This document shows, piece after piece, positions 10,957-21,401 of a stretch of DNA of 64,000 nt. Under the pieces are notes generated by a model. The model was not told the DNA's origin. It searched no databases and worked only from the letters and a program-made list of their open reading frames with translations. The translations under genes and the position numbers were made by a program. The stretch is from Corylus avellana (Eukaryota > Streptophyta > Magnoliopsida > Fagales > Betulaceae), in contig NC_081550.1 in NCBI RefSeq assembly GCF_901000735.1, forward strand, positions 2,004,669 to 2,068,668, written 5' to 3'. Position 1 is the first letter of the stretch. Each line of letters begins with the position of its first letter.

Positions 10957-12290
10957 TTGTACGTCAGTCACTATCGTTTGACTTTGGCGTGCTACGATTT
11001 GGAAGCACATATGACTTTCCGACATTAATTTCTTTTCTTTTTTTTTTTTTTTTTTAGACTAAGGATCGATCTTTCGTTGGTTGTTGAGATGAAGATATTG
11101 AAGATCAGGAGCTCAGAATTCCTCAAATTCAATATTTACGACTACATTGTCAACTGTCTTTGACTCTTGGGTAATTCATAATGGATAGAAATTTCCTGTC
11201 GCCTACTATGATAAATGATAAACGTCATTCAACATTTAATATTTTAACAATTATTTAGTATTATTCCACTAATCTAAGAATTCTAATATTAATTTTTTAG
11301 AAACCCAAATATATTAAATGACACTTATCACTTATTAGAGTAGCTTATTAGAGTAGCTTGAAGCAAATTTTCGAAATTTGTATCCATTCATAATTGAGGA
11401 TTGAAAGCTATATATATGCCACAAGATGGAAAAAATTCACATACCTCCTCAAACTACCATCTAATTGACAATGTCTCCTCCAAGCTACCAAAAATTGTCA
11501 ATGTTCTCCCAAATCCTCCTAATAACTAAACTACCCTTAGTAAAATAAAAAAAAATAAAAAATGTTAAAACTTCTACAAGAAACCTAAAACTAATATATA
11601 TATATATATATCAAGGGTGGCCAAATTTAAAAAGAAAAAAATTCCTTTTGATAAGAAAAAAATTAAAAATGTTGATTTGTTTTATAAAAATTGAAAATTT
11701 TCGTTTTTTTTTTTTTAAATAAAAATTTTCGTTGAAAAGAATAAAAATTTTCATTTTAAGAAAAAAAAATTAAAGAAACTTTTTTTTTTTAAGTTCAAAT
11801 TTCCATTTTTAAAAAAAAAAAAAAAAAAAATCGTTTTTTTTTTAATTAAAATTTTTCGTTTAAAAAAAAATTATTTCTTTCGAATTTATAGGGGTATTTT
11901 TGTCTTATTGAGAAATCTATAAGGGCATTTTTATCTTTTTGCTAGCCTTGAAGGAGACATTGACAATGTTTTGATGTTTGGGGAAACATTGTCACAATTG
12001 AAAGTTTAAGGGGGACATTATCAATTGGGTGGTAGTTTGAGGGGGCCAAGAGTGTTAAGTGAGCGAAACCCTCGTGAGCGAGCTCGGGCTCAGCTCGATT
12101 ATTAAATGAGGCATTTCGTGAACACAAATACTGGCTCGAATATTAAATGAAGCAAGCTCGGTTCGGTTAAGCTCGTGAGCAGCTCGTATAAGGCTCGAAT
12201 TGGTAGTTGTTTACATAGTTGCTCATATTAATATTAAAAATTGATGATTTTTTTTTTTTCCTAATAGCATCATTTTATTATAAAATGATG
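10957..12290. repeat. Block Y': near-identical inverted copy of 3874-5200
   Basis: Begins with the minus-strand receptor promoter remnant (GTACGTCAGTCACTATCG...) and ends at the small hairpin catcattttattataaaatgatg. It contains the second copy of the long-TIR element (about 11442-12047). Unlike the first copy, the sequence continues beyond the hairpin into a GAGCTCG-rich repeat. Confidence 0.85.
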
Positions 12291-12610
12291 CATATCCTCT
12301 CTCTTGGAAACCAAGTGCCTTACTGTATTGATTCAAGCTCCATACTCGGCTAGCTAGGCTAAATAAATGCTCATATGTAATCTGGCTTCTTGAGCCGTTT
12401 AAGTACTTGAAGTTTAAACTTATAATAAAATTAAATTAAATTAAATTAAATATAAGAGCCAACTCGCAAGCTAGCTCGACTCGACTCAACTTATTATGAG
12501 GTCGAGCTCGAGCTCGATTTTTTGGCTCGTATTTGAGCTCGAGTAAAATTTAAATGAGCCAAGCCCAAACAAGGGAAGCTCGATTAGGCTCGGCTCGTTT
12601 ACGCCCCTAG
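12048..12610. mobile_element. GAGCTCG-rich transposon-like repeat
   Basis: Many GAGCTCG, GCTCGAG and GGCTCG words occur near both ends (12060-12200 and 12450-12600) around an AT-rich centre with an AAATT tandem, ending GGCTCGTTTACGCCCCTAG. This word pattern is typical of widespread plant DNA-transposon derivatives. No protein is encoded. Family assignment is not possible by eye. Confidence 0.5.
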
Positions 12611-13079
12611 AGGGGGGTATACGGACTTTACCTTATAAATATATTTGGCCCTTGGGAAGTCTTATGCAAGTGCTTAGGGATATTAGGTCCAATGGATTTT
12701 CAACATCTCATTAGCCTCTGCATTATTGCCGTTGTCGTCCTGAATACAGTCCACTTCACATTATTGCCTTAGCCTCTGCATCTCCATGTGAAAAAATCTC
12801 CACCATTTTATTTTAAAATAATGTTGTGTAATTTTTTTTGTTCTTTTTCCCAAGAAAAAATAATTCATATGTTCCTGTTGTGGTTACTGTGGTGTGAGAA
12901 TTTACAGCAGTGTATAACGGACGTAGTTTTTTGCAATGGTTATGCTTGGTTAAATCGATTCTATTTTAATCTTGAGTTTTATTTAAATCACATTATACCA
13001 CTCGTATTGATTAGAAGGTATTTTTGTTGAATTCAATAGCATTTTGATTCTATAATGATGCTTCTTTTACCGTGAACTT
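12611..13079. other. Intergenic, no gene seen
   Basis: AT-rich DNA with a short stretch (12650-12720) resembling 2110-2150. No coding signal; an 80-codon open frame at 12788-13030 has no recognisable motif. Confidence 0.5.
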
Positions 13080-13580
13080 GCGCATGTACGTACGTACCTT
13101 TAAAGATAAACTATAGTCAATGAAATGAAATTATCCCTACTGCCTCCGAAACATGTGCTTTCATTAAATGTACGTATTTTGGCGTTTTGATAGGCTCTTC
13201 ACATGTACATACGAATATCAACCTTTCGAGTTTTTATAATTTTTTATGCAAGTTGTTAATTAATTAAATCATAACTTTCTTAGAAGCTCATGACCTAAAT
13301 TATGAGACAGTATTGCTTTTTTCCTTTCAAAAAATAAACATATGGCCACTTAATTAATTTATAATCTTATCTTACCCCATCAAAATATTTTTATTTTTAT
13401 ACAGCTTTCCATTTAAATAAATTTTCTTTATGCAATTTCGTACATGTGACCTATTATTTTGCATTGGTTTAAGTATTGAATCACTTCATTTATTGTAATC
13501 ATTATATCAAATGTCGTTTAATCACTTACAGAAATCCTTTTTCTTTTTTAATTCTTCATTTGCATGAAAGCAACACATGC

Positions 13581-13610
<30 letters not shown>
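13080..13610. repeat. Dispersed duplicate of 29080-29610
   Basis: Direct-orientation match to 29080-29610: both contain the segment around CTACTGCC..GAAACATG, the TTTCGAGTTTTT segment, then TTTTTTATGCAAGTTGTTAATT and TAACTTTCTTAGAAGCTCA. It is non-coding. The copies have diverged clearly, so this is older than the block X/Y duplication. Confidence 0.75.

Positions 13611-13616
<6 letters not shown>
13587..13616. repeat. (TA)n microsatellite
   Basis: About 30 bp of TA repeat, followed by a degraded fragment of the 1720-1955 MITE family. Confidence 0.9.
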
Positions 13617-13617
<1 letters not shown>

Positions 13618-13619
13618 CA

Positions 13620-14349
13620 TGTCACTTTTATAGATTAAGTTAAAGGAAATTCATTTAATTCAATTTAGAGGTAAATTCTGTCGGAGACTGTAACTCCTTT
13701 TTTTTTTTTATCATTTTTTAACTCCATTTCAGTATCCTTGAAGAAACACTGAACCACATGAAGACGTAAGTATCTTATTCTTCTTATAACTCCAAAAATA
13801 TTTCTGAACTTGAAACCCACATACGGCCACGGGTTGTACGTCATCAATCATTCATGCAGATTGCAGCACCTTCTAATTAAATTTCTCGATTTAAAAGAAA
13901 TTTTTATCCTTATAATTAAAGCTGGAGGTAAATGGAGTTAATTTGGAGAGGCAAAATTAAAAAATTTATAGGTAAAATTATAATTTTTTTAAAAAAAATT
14001 GGGAAAACATGTAGTTCCACCCCTGTTCTTGATTCTTAAAGTCACCGCTACTCCAAGAGTATTGATAGTAAATATAGGAAAAAAAAAAAAAAGTAGCCTC
14101 ATCTCGCTAGTTATTTTAGCTAAAAAAGAAAATGGTTAGTTGCTACGTACAGTGCTTAACAAATTTGTCGAGCATTATAACTAAACAATCCATATATTAA
14201 ACGCAAATTGAACACAAATTGAAAGTAGGAAGACTAACAAAACCTTAAATAACTCATATTAAAACATGAGAAACCTGTTACAAAAAAAAAAAAAGAAAAG
14301 AGAAACCAAATTGATGACAGACTCTAAACTGGCCAATTGATAATCGACT
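13620..14349. other. 3' flank of the 14350-16539 receptor gene, no gene
   Basis: AT-rich. The part next to the gene (about 14180-14340) resembles the 3' flank of the pseudogene at 9384-10325, with acacaaattgaaa...gaaaccaaattgatgacag, consistent with their close kinship. Confidence 0.55.
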
Positions 14350-16539
14350 CTAAAACAACCAATCTGCAATTTTTAAAAATAAGATTATACACCTATCTTT
14401 TATGTTGTCCATAAATTGGAAATAAGCAACTCTCCACTTATAACTATAAAGTAATGGACCACAAACTCCCCAAAAACCTGTAATGAAGCCAAGAACCACA
14501 ATAACTTTAAACCATGGGATTCGAGGCCTGTTGTCCTCATCCTCAATGCCTTTGTTGTTGCTAACAATATGGGCGCACTCATGTGGAAGTGGCGGGCCAC
14601 AAAGTTCAAGATTGCCTTCATATGCAGAGGTATTAAAGCTCTGGAGCTGAGTGCCTGATGGTATTGGTCCATGCAAATTGTTGTTTGCAACACTAAAATG
14701 GGACAAGAAATTTAGACTGCTTAGTGATGTTGGAATTTCGCCAGACAACTGATTTGAAGAGAGGTCCAATCCTTCTAAGTTCGTGAGCTGAGACAGTTGC
14801 TTTGGAATGTTGCCTGAGAAGTTGTTATGACTAAGGTTCAGATAATGAAGCATCTTTGAATTGCTAATCTCAATAGGGATGTTGCCACTAAGATTGTTGT
14901 ATCCAAGTAATATTGCTGGTCGCAGGTTTGAGATAAAATTGTACTGGGTAGTACTTGCTATTGTGACAAAAATTGGCAAATCCAAATAACTGCGGTTTAT
15001 TAGAGCCTTTAGTGACACTAATGATGGTAATGCACAAAGTTCTTTTGGGAATTCACCTGAAATATGGTTATCAGATAAGTCTAATTGGAAGAGCCTTGGA
15101 AGAGTCGATAACCAACCAGGAATTGGGCCAGTGAAACAATTGGAATATAGATTCAAGACTTCTACCTTCTTGAGCTTGGAAAGCCATATAGGCAATTGAC
15201 CAGTCAGTTGGGATTCACTAAGACTCAAAACTCGGAGATTTTCAAATCCACCCGAACTAACTATAGTGTCATCACCTGGCATTGCCTCATGTAGAAAATT
15301 TCTTCCAAGGAGGACAATTGTGAGTGTCTTGCTATGCATCAGAATCTCGATTGCATTTGTGATATTGGTTAGCCGATTGTAAGCAAGGGAAAAGAAAGAT
15401 AAGAATTTCAATTGAAGAACCTCGGGTTGGATTTGTCCCTTTAGTTGGTTTCGGGCTAGACGAATCGCAATTAGGGACTTGCATGAGTATAGACTTATTG
15501 GCAAGTTACCTGAGAAGTTATTAGCCCCAAGATCAATTACGGTAAGTTGATGAAGACTGGAGAAATTAAAGAAAGTGAGGTCTCCCTCAAAGAAATTGAT
15601 CCGTAAAATTAGTTGTGTGAGATTTGTGCAATTCATCAAAGATTGAGGCAGAGAACCTGTTAACAAGTTTGTATGAAGGGTTAGGTGCTTTAATTTAGAG
15701 AGCATTCCAATATTCCAAGGGAGCTCGCCACTCAATTTATTGACATATAACTCTAGGTTGGTGAGTTTGGCAAGGTTCACAATGTCACTGCTAATGGGTC
15801 CTGAAAGGCTATTGGAAGGTAAGGAGATTTCTTCTAACCCCGTCGCATTGTATATATCATTTGGAAGCATACCTGAGAGAGAGTTAAAACCTGCCCGGAA
15901 AACCTTGAGTTTAGAACATGCCCCTAGTCCACTAGGAATATGGCCACTATGAAGATTATGAGAGAAATCGAGGAGACTAACAAATGATGAATTGATGCAA
16001 GGAAAGGAAGGAATAGGGCCCATGACACTATTGTTGCTGATGTTGAGCTCGATCAACCTCCATGCTCTTTGAAGGAATGAAGATTCGATTGTCTCACTAA
16101 ATTGATTGCTAGATATGTCAACAATTTGAAGGGAGGCAGGCCAACCAGATATATCTCCAAATAGATGGTTGTAGCTCAAATCAATGACCTTGAGTTGATT
16201 CAAGGACGAAAACAATCCCTTAGGGAGAGGACCCAAAAGTGAATTGTGGGAGAGATTAAGGTGGGAGAGACGTGTGAGGTTTCCGAGATAGGGAGATATA
16301 CTGCCACTGAGGCCTTTAGAAGGTAACCAGATATGGTTGACTCGACTTTTACGATCACAAGAAATGCCCTCCCACCGGCAACAATCAATGGAAGACCAAT
16401 TTAGTGGAGGAGAAGATATACGGTTGAAGGCTAAGGATGAGAGAGAGTCGCGGTCTATTTGGTTGCAGGCATGGTTGGTGGAGAAAATACCAAAGAGAAA
16501 CAAGGTGAAGAGGAGATGATAAGGCTTTAAATCTAGCAT
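14350..16539 (-). CDS. PSY1R-type leucine-rich-repeat receptor-like protein with long cytoplasmic tail
   Basis: Intact single-exon gene for a 729-residue membrane receptor-like protein. It has a signal peptide (about 1-24, up to NHA before Cys25), a cap with DCCRWEGISC, about twenty leucine-rich repeats, the island region with LPIFVTIAS...QYNFISNL, further repeats, a C-terminal cap (LCGPPLPHEC), an acidic linker, a membrane helix (VIVVLGFITGFWGVCGPLLY) and a tail of roughly 30 residues (YKWRVAYFQFMDN...). There is no kinase, so signalling would need a partner such as an adaptor receptor kinase (family knowledge). The long tail distinguishes it from the 6209-8344 gene, which stops five residues after the helix. 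The start is supported by alignment with the paralogues and by the signal peptide. The ligand is unknown. Confidence 0.9.
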   Translation of the reverse strand: MLDLKPYHLLFTLFLFGIFSTNHACNQIDRDSLSSLAFNRISSPPLNWSSIDCCRWEGISCDRKSRVNHIWLPSKGLSGSISPYLGNLTRLSHLNLSHNSLLGPLPKGLFSSLNQLKVIDLSYNHLFGDISGWPASLQIVDISSNQFSETIESSFLQRAWRLIELNISNNSVMGPIPSFPCINSSFVSLLDFSHNLHSGHIPSGLGACSKLKVFRAGFNSLSGMLPNDIYNATGLEEISLPSNSLSGPISSDIVNLAKLTNLELYVNKLSGELPWNIGMLSKLKHLTLHTNLLTGSLPQSLMNCTNLTQLILRINFFEGDLTFFNFSSLHQLTVIDLGANNFSGNLPISLYSCKSLIAIRLARNQLKGQIQPEVLQLKFLSFFSLAYNRLTNITNAIEILMHSKTLTIVLLGRNFLHEAMPGDDTIVSSGGFENLRVLSLSESQLTGQLPIWLSKLKKVEVLNLYSNCFTGPIPGWLSTLPRLFQLDLSDNHISGEFPKELCALPSLVSLKALINRSYLDLPIFVTIASTTQYNFISNLRPAILLGYNNLSGNIPIEISNSKMLHYLNLSHNNFSGNIPKQLSQLTNLEGLDLSSNQLSGEIPTSLSSLNFLSHFSVANNNLHGPIPSGTQLQSFNTSAYEGNLELCGPPLPHECAHIVSNNKGIEDEDNRPRIPWFKVIVVLGFITGFWGVCGPLLYSYKWRVAYFQFMDNIKDRCIILFLKIADWLF

Positions 16540-16605
16540 GGTTCTTCTTTAATATGTGAAACCAGAAGAAAAATGGCTATGAAGTAGTCCTAAAATTACA
16601 CCATG

Positions 16606-16613
16606 TATATATA
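16606..16613 (-). promoter_or_regulatory. TATA-like element of the 14350-16539 receptor gene
   Basis: Minus-strand reading agctatatatacatgg, about 70 bp upstream of the start codon. Sequence further upstream (16640-16830) still resembles the other receptor promoters (GGTTTGGAAGCATGTATGACTT). Confidence 0.55.
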
Positions 16614-16849
16614 GCTATGATCTGTAACTTTGCCCAAATGGTAAGTCACGACCTATAGTTCTGTAGACGACAACTCTGCCCAAATTGTGAGCCTAGTGCC
16701 GACATAATATCAAGTTCACTAGTACTATCTTTTGATTTTGGGTGCAAATTAAGGTTCTTGCCTGTAGTTTCATCTGGTATGGTTTGGAAGCATGTATGAC
16801 TTTCTGGCATGAAAATTATTCTGATGGGATCGATTGACAAAGTTTTTCC

Positions 16850-17500
16850 TCCACCATGTATCTATCAGCACTCTTTTCACGCGTGAATGAACCAAGCAAA
16901 GTGATAGGAAAATAAGGAAGCGACAACTTGTGGGCAAAACAAAAAAAGTGTCAGCCTCAACTTTAAAAGTGCATGGTTTCAACTTTCAACGACGTTGGAC
17001 CTTCCGATCGAACAACTTACTGGCCGAAATATTTGACATATCATGGAAAATTGAAAGTCCAGTGTGGACATAATTTCATGAAAAAAGTAATCTAGTTCAC
17101 AATCTTTTTCGTTGGTGCAAGTGCTTACAGACATTATGTCCAAAGGATTTTCCATATTTCGTTGTCGGAGGTGATGACTAAGGAATGAGTATTTTAGGTC
17201 AACTTTACAAGAAAATACGAATACTTAAGAAAGAGGAAGAAAAAAAAAATTCCAAACGGAAAATTCAAGAAAATAACAAAAATAAAAAGGAGAATAGAAT
17301 CAGTAAAACATTAATTGCCACGAGTTAGGTATTAAATAGAACATGAATACACAAAATATGGTTAAATATAATTTAGTTTCTGTAAATTCATGAAGCATGT
17401 TGTCAATTTTAACCCATTTATGTAATTTAATCATGCTAAGGTTATAGAGGACCTCGAACCATGGTTAAGGTAATTAAGCTAGATTTAATCATGCTAGCTA
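16850..17500. other. Upstream flank, no gene
   Basis: AT-rich DNA with short stretches shared with 2100-2400 and 9180-9340 (GGTGCAAGTGCTTA, the AAGAAAATAACAAAAATAAAAA segment), i.e. worn receptor-cluster flank. No gene. Confidence 0.5.
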
Positions 17501-17510
17501 GTTGTTCATA

Positions 17511-17875
17511 AGAGAAAAATGCAAAATTAGTCCTTGTGATTTACCTGATTTACAATTAACTCTCTATGGTATCGAAATGAACTCAAAGGTCCTTGAGGTA
17601 TGCCAAAAATATAATTTAGTCTCTACAATCAAATTTCGTCCACTAATTTAACAAATTCCCTTAGTATGACACTGACTTAAATAGGACAAGTATCACAATT
17701 ATATTGGCTCTAATGTTTTACGCTATTAGAATCTGTTAAGTCAATGAACAGAATTTGACTGTAGAGACTAAATTATTTTTTTAGCATACCTCAGAGATCT
17801 TTGAGTTCATTTTGATACTACAATGAGTTAATTGCAAATCAGGTACACCACAAGGACTGAATTTATATTTTTCCC
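17511..17875. mobile_element. Mutator-like MITE, 365 bp, with 9-bp target duplication
   Basis: Inverted arms run the length of the element (left GAAAAATGCAAAATTAGTCC, right its imperfect complement ending GGACTGAATTTATATTTTTC). Both sides carry the identical 9-mer TTGTTCATA (17502-17510 and 17876-17884). A perfect 9-bp duplication points to the Mutator superfamily. No coding capacity. Confidence 0.85.
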
Positions 17876-18216
17876 TTGTTCATAATAATAATATTAAATG
17901 CAGCTGTGCGAGATAAAATCATGAGGCACTAATTGTAAAATGATGGTGGCCGGTGACATTTAGCAAGCGAAAACAAGAACAAGATTCTCTCTGGTTTATT
18001 TGAACCAGAGAGTATCCCATTAGTCATAATAGAAGGGTATTTTTGTCATTTCATTTTTTGAGAGGATAAAAATGGATCTCCACTATAACTGACTGGATAT
18101 TCTCCAGTTCAAATGAATTGGCGATGATCCTAATTCACAAAAACATGATTTTCTAATCAAGTCTAAATAAATTATGACCATTACTAACCGTTGTTCTTAA
18201 ATTAATTGTAAAATAT

Positions 18217-19109
18217 GGATTGAGATTCCCTAGAATTTCTTTAAATTTTAGATTCTCAAATTCATAAATCTCAACTGTCCAACTTATCTAAGTGTTTAAA
18301 ATAAGCCATGTTTTAGCATTTAATGAGAAAGCTACTAAACCTAAGTTTCCTTGAAGGTAGCTTCCTCATTAAATTTTCTCATTAAATGTTGAAATATGAC
18401 TTATTTTAGACGCTTAAATGAGAGGATCTGGATCCCCTCCCATTGGATGAAAAATTGGAGATTTTCCAATTGATCATCATGGCCATCCATTTTCATCCAA
18501 CAGCGTGTCCCACTAAAAAATAAATAATAAAATAATAATTAAAATAATTTTTTTGTAACAGGGTGGCCGACCACCAACAGCCATGGGTGACTTTAAGTCA
18601 CCCCAAGGGCCGGTTGGAGGTGGTTCGGACACCCCCTAGGGCCCTAGGGGGTGGCTTCGGCCACCCCCAAAGACCGATTGGGGGTGGCTAGGGCCTAGCT
18701 AGGGGGTGGTTCAGCCAACCCCTAAGGGCAAAACCCAAAAATTACCACCCTCTAAGGCAATGGGGGTGGCTTCGGCGACCCCTAATCAGCCCTTGGGAGT
18801 GGCTTCAAGCCACCCTATGGCTTAGCTGGGGTGGCCGACCACCCCGTATTTTAAAAAAAAAATTATTTTTATTTTTTATTTTTATTTTTATTTTATTTTT
18901 AAGTTAATTAATATTTTATTATTTATTTTTTAGTGGAACACGTGGCGTGGTATGGACTGTTTGATGAAAATGGACGGCCAGGATGATCAATTGAAGTCTT
19001 TAATTTCTCCTCCAATGTGAGGGGATCCTGATCCTAGATAAGATGAGCGGCTGAAATTTATGAATTCGATAATTTCAAATTTAAAGAGAATTCTATGGAA
19101 TCTCAATCC
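18217..19109. mobile_element. Outer Mutator-like MITE, split by a nested element
   Basis: The arms GGATTGAGATTCC (18217) and GGAATCTCAATCC (ending 19109) are exact inverted ends, with matching sequence inward. Flanking 9-mers are GTAAAATAT (18208-18216) and GTAAAAAAT (19110-19118), 8 of 9 identical. The element is interrupted at 18424-19034 by another element. Removing that insert restores a continuous palindrome across GCTTAGATAAG. Confidence 0.8.
18424..19034. mobile_element. Inner Mutator-like element with GC-rich core
   Basis: Inverted ends GGATCTGGATCCCCTC (left) and, complemented, GGATCAGGATCCCCTC (right). AT-rich arms carry ATTTTCATCCAACAG and GTCCCACTAAAAAAT. The core (about 18560-18850) is dense in GGGGTGGC, GGCCACCCC and GCCACCCC. 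Flanking 9-mers are TAAATGAGA (18415-18423) and TAGATAAGA (19035-19043), 7 of 9 identical. Non-autonomous; same family as the element at 28159. Confidence 0.82.
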
Positions 19110-19158
19110 GTAAAAAATAATGTTGCTTTCTAACTAATGGCAGGCTTTGAATGAGAGA

Positions 19159-19160
<2 letters not shown>

Positions 19161-19199
<39 letters not shown>
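19161..19199. repeat. (TA)n microsatellite
   Basis: About 39 bp of uninterrupted AT/TA repeat. Confidence 0.95.
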
Positions 19200-19202
<3 letters not shown>

Positions 19203-19544
19203 GATCTATAATTTGTGCAAATCACTGGCATAATTTCGGGGCAACAAACCTTGTGTGCAATTTGGCCAAATGTTGTAGGCATTATTAAATTATCACTTAT
19301 TTCAAAAATTTAAGATGATAAAAAAAAATGTGCATTTAATCATTTTTTAATAGTATAACACACTCTCTCTCATGTGTAATAAAATATCTAACTAAAATGG
19401 AGGGATTATCATTCATTAGTGCGACTTATAATACTTTCAAAATAAATGGTAGTTTATAAAGATGGTTAAACAACTTTCAAAAGGTTTATCTTTTAAGATT
19501 ACTGAATTTCCAGTCCAATATTCTTCCCTGCAATCCTTCAAATT

Positions 19545-19874
19545 AAAATTCTTGCTTTTATTGAACTTAATGACTTGGACTTGGAATTCTGGAGTCTGAA
19601 AGAAATCGTGATGAAGTGAAAGTTGGGAGAAAAATGACCAATGCCTATGTTTTTTTGCCCTTGGCTTAGACTCAGACTTGTTGGTAGCTAGCGAATGGTG
19701 ATGATTAGTCAAATTCTTGCTTTTATTGAACTTCATGACTTGGACTTGGAATTCTGGAGTCTGAAAGAAATCCTGATGAAGTGAAAGTTGGGAGAAAAAT
19801 GACCAATGCCTATGTTTTTTTGCTCTTGACTTAGACTCAGACTTGTTGGTCACTAGCGAATGGTGATGATTAGT
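19545..19874. repeat. Two tandem copies of a 165-bp unit
   Basis: Units 19545-19709 and 19710-19874 are nearly identical; each contains GACTTGGACTTGGAATTCTG, GATGAAGTGAAAGTTGGGAG and CGAATGGTGATGATTAGTCA. Because 165 is divisible by three, the minus strand stays open for 146 codons across both units, but the same sequence elsewhere (1090-1230, 2870-2890, 8620-8700) is non-coding receptor flank. It is called a local tandem duplication, not a gene. Confidence 0.8.
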
Positions 19875-20353
19875 CATTTGACTCTCACATCACCAAATTT
19901 AAAAATCTTCTCCATCTGATCAAAGTGCTGAGACACGCTTATCTCCTCTTCCATCTTCCCATGAAACCAAAAAATCAGTGCAAATTTGAATCCTTCATGT
20001 GATGATTGGCAGCGTTGACAGAGACCGATTTAAGGGGGGATTGACAGTGACACTGGTCCCTCCTAAATTACGGAATAGGGTCCTTTGACAGTTAATTATA
20101 GTTGAGGTTTATTTTTGTCTTTTCATTTTTTTAGGGGGGACAAAAATATTTCACTATAACTAACTAGATATTCTCCAATTCAAATGAAATAGAGAAAATC
20201 TTAATTCCCAAATTACAAGAAAAAAAAAATTAAGGCAAAAAAAATATTAAGGTAAAAAAATAATAATCTAAGGTATTTTTTGCCAATTGGTCTCTCTTCA
20301 AAAAAATTTTGCCCTCGATTCCCCCAAATTTAAAGTTGGCTCCATCCTTGAGT
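19875..20353. other. Duplicate of 1220-1370 followed by non-coding DNA
   Basis: 19875-19993 matches 1237-1370 (ACTCTCACATCACCAAATTT, AAAATCTTCTCCATCTG, AAAAATCAGTGCAAA). From 19994 the match is broken by inserted DNA and resumes at about 21410. The inserted DNA up to 20353 has no gene; 20080-20215 resembles 18020-18130. Confidence 0.6.
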
Positions 20354-20366
20354 GTTGAGGAGGAGT

Positions 20367-21388
20367 TTTTTTTTTTTTTTTTTTTTTTTTTAAAGGGGAA
20401 AACATTCCATACTCATTCATTGATGACAAGTTCGCGAGCAAAAGCTCTTACAAATAGAGCAAAAAGCTCTGAAGCAAATTATAGTCGAAGCTACAAGGTT
20501 ACGGACGTCAAAGATATAAACATTACAATCTAACATTCAAGACCTATCAATGACATCAACATCCGCTAATTCATGACTAGTCTTCAGTTTTAACAACAAA
20601 TCTGTTTCAAACAAACTAAATCCAATGCATAGGTAGCTCTTATTCCTCGCCCTACGAGCAGAAAACCCCATGCTGAAACTCATTCTCATCGACCCGAAAG
20701 TCAGGATACCGTTCACATCCACAACCCAATTGTCTATACCAAAAACAAATACCTCACAGATCATCAACCGAGCAGATCAAGATAGAGGATATAGCCTTAT
20801 TACAAGCAAAAAACACAATAACAAAAACCACAAGAAAAAGAAACAACCGGCAGAAAAAGTACAAGATAAAAACTGGATAAATAAATACAAGGGAAAATAG
20901 ACAAAAGCCAAAAAAACCACAAAAACATAAAACGGCGCCGGAAGAAAACAGGCCTTAAAGAGAGGCGACCAGAAGGCAACGCAAGGAGGCAATGGACGTA
21001 GAGCCAAGGGGAAGAGCGTGTGTTGACGTGAATCTGACGAGGGACGGTAGATCGGGCTTAGACCAGTCCGATCCATGAGCCAAGCCACAACCGAAAAATG
21101 ACCCGGCGGAGCTGAGTTCAGGGGCCGAAGGAGAGGGGCTAAAACAAAAACGGGACAAAATGAGGGGAAAGAGGCAGAAAGGGAGGGGAAAAAAACACCG
21201 CACAAGGAGTTAGGAGGCATCAAGTAAATAGTCTAGCTCACAAGGTGAAGAGGGAGAGGGGAGGCAGCAAAGGATGAGGGGAGGAGGCGGAGAACCTCTT
21301 CTTGTGCTGCGCTCTCTGCTAGAAGAAGAAACCCTAGCAGAGGGGGGAAGGAAGAAATTTTTTCATTTTTTTATTTTTTCTCTTTTTT
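20367..21388 (-). mobile_element. LINE-type retro-insertion (poly-A tail, no reverse transcriptase)
   Basis: Read on the minus strand, the element begins in an A-rich leader followed by CTAGGGTTTCTTC and ends in a poly-A tail (the T run at 20367-20391). Flanking direct repeats are GTTGAGGAGGAGT (20354-20366) and GTTGGGGAAGAGT (21389-21401), 11 of 13 identical, as expected for a target-primed insertion. The 1.0-kb body has open frames of 76-148 codons without reverse-transcriptase or endonuclease motifs, so it is either non-autonomous or a retrocopied untranslated leader and tail. Confidence 0.7.
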
Positions 21389-21401
21389 GTTGGGGAAGAG
21401 T

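Noticed and set aside
19437..19877. 146-codon frame with two peptide repeats
   Set aside because: Explained by a 165-bp tandem duplication of DNA that is non-coding at three other places in the window.
20777..21223. 148-codon hydrophobic frame in the retro-insertion
   Set aside because: Pyrimidine-rich DNA gives Leu/Phe/Pro-rich peptides by chance; no homology recognised and no second retroelement domain nearby.
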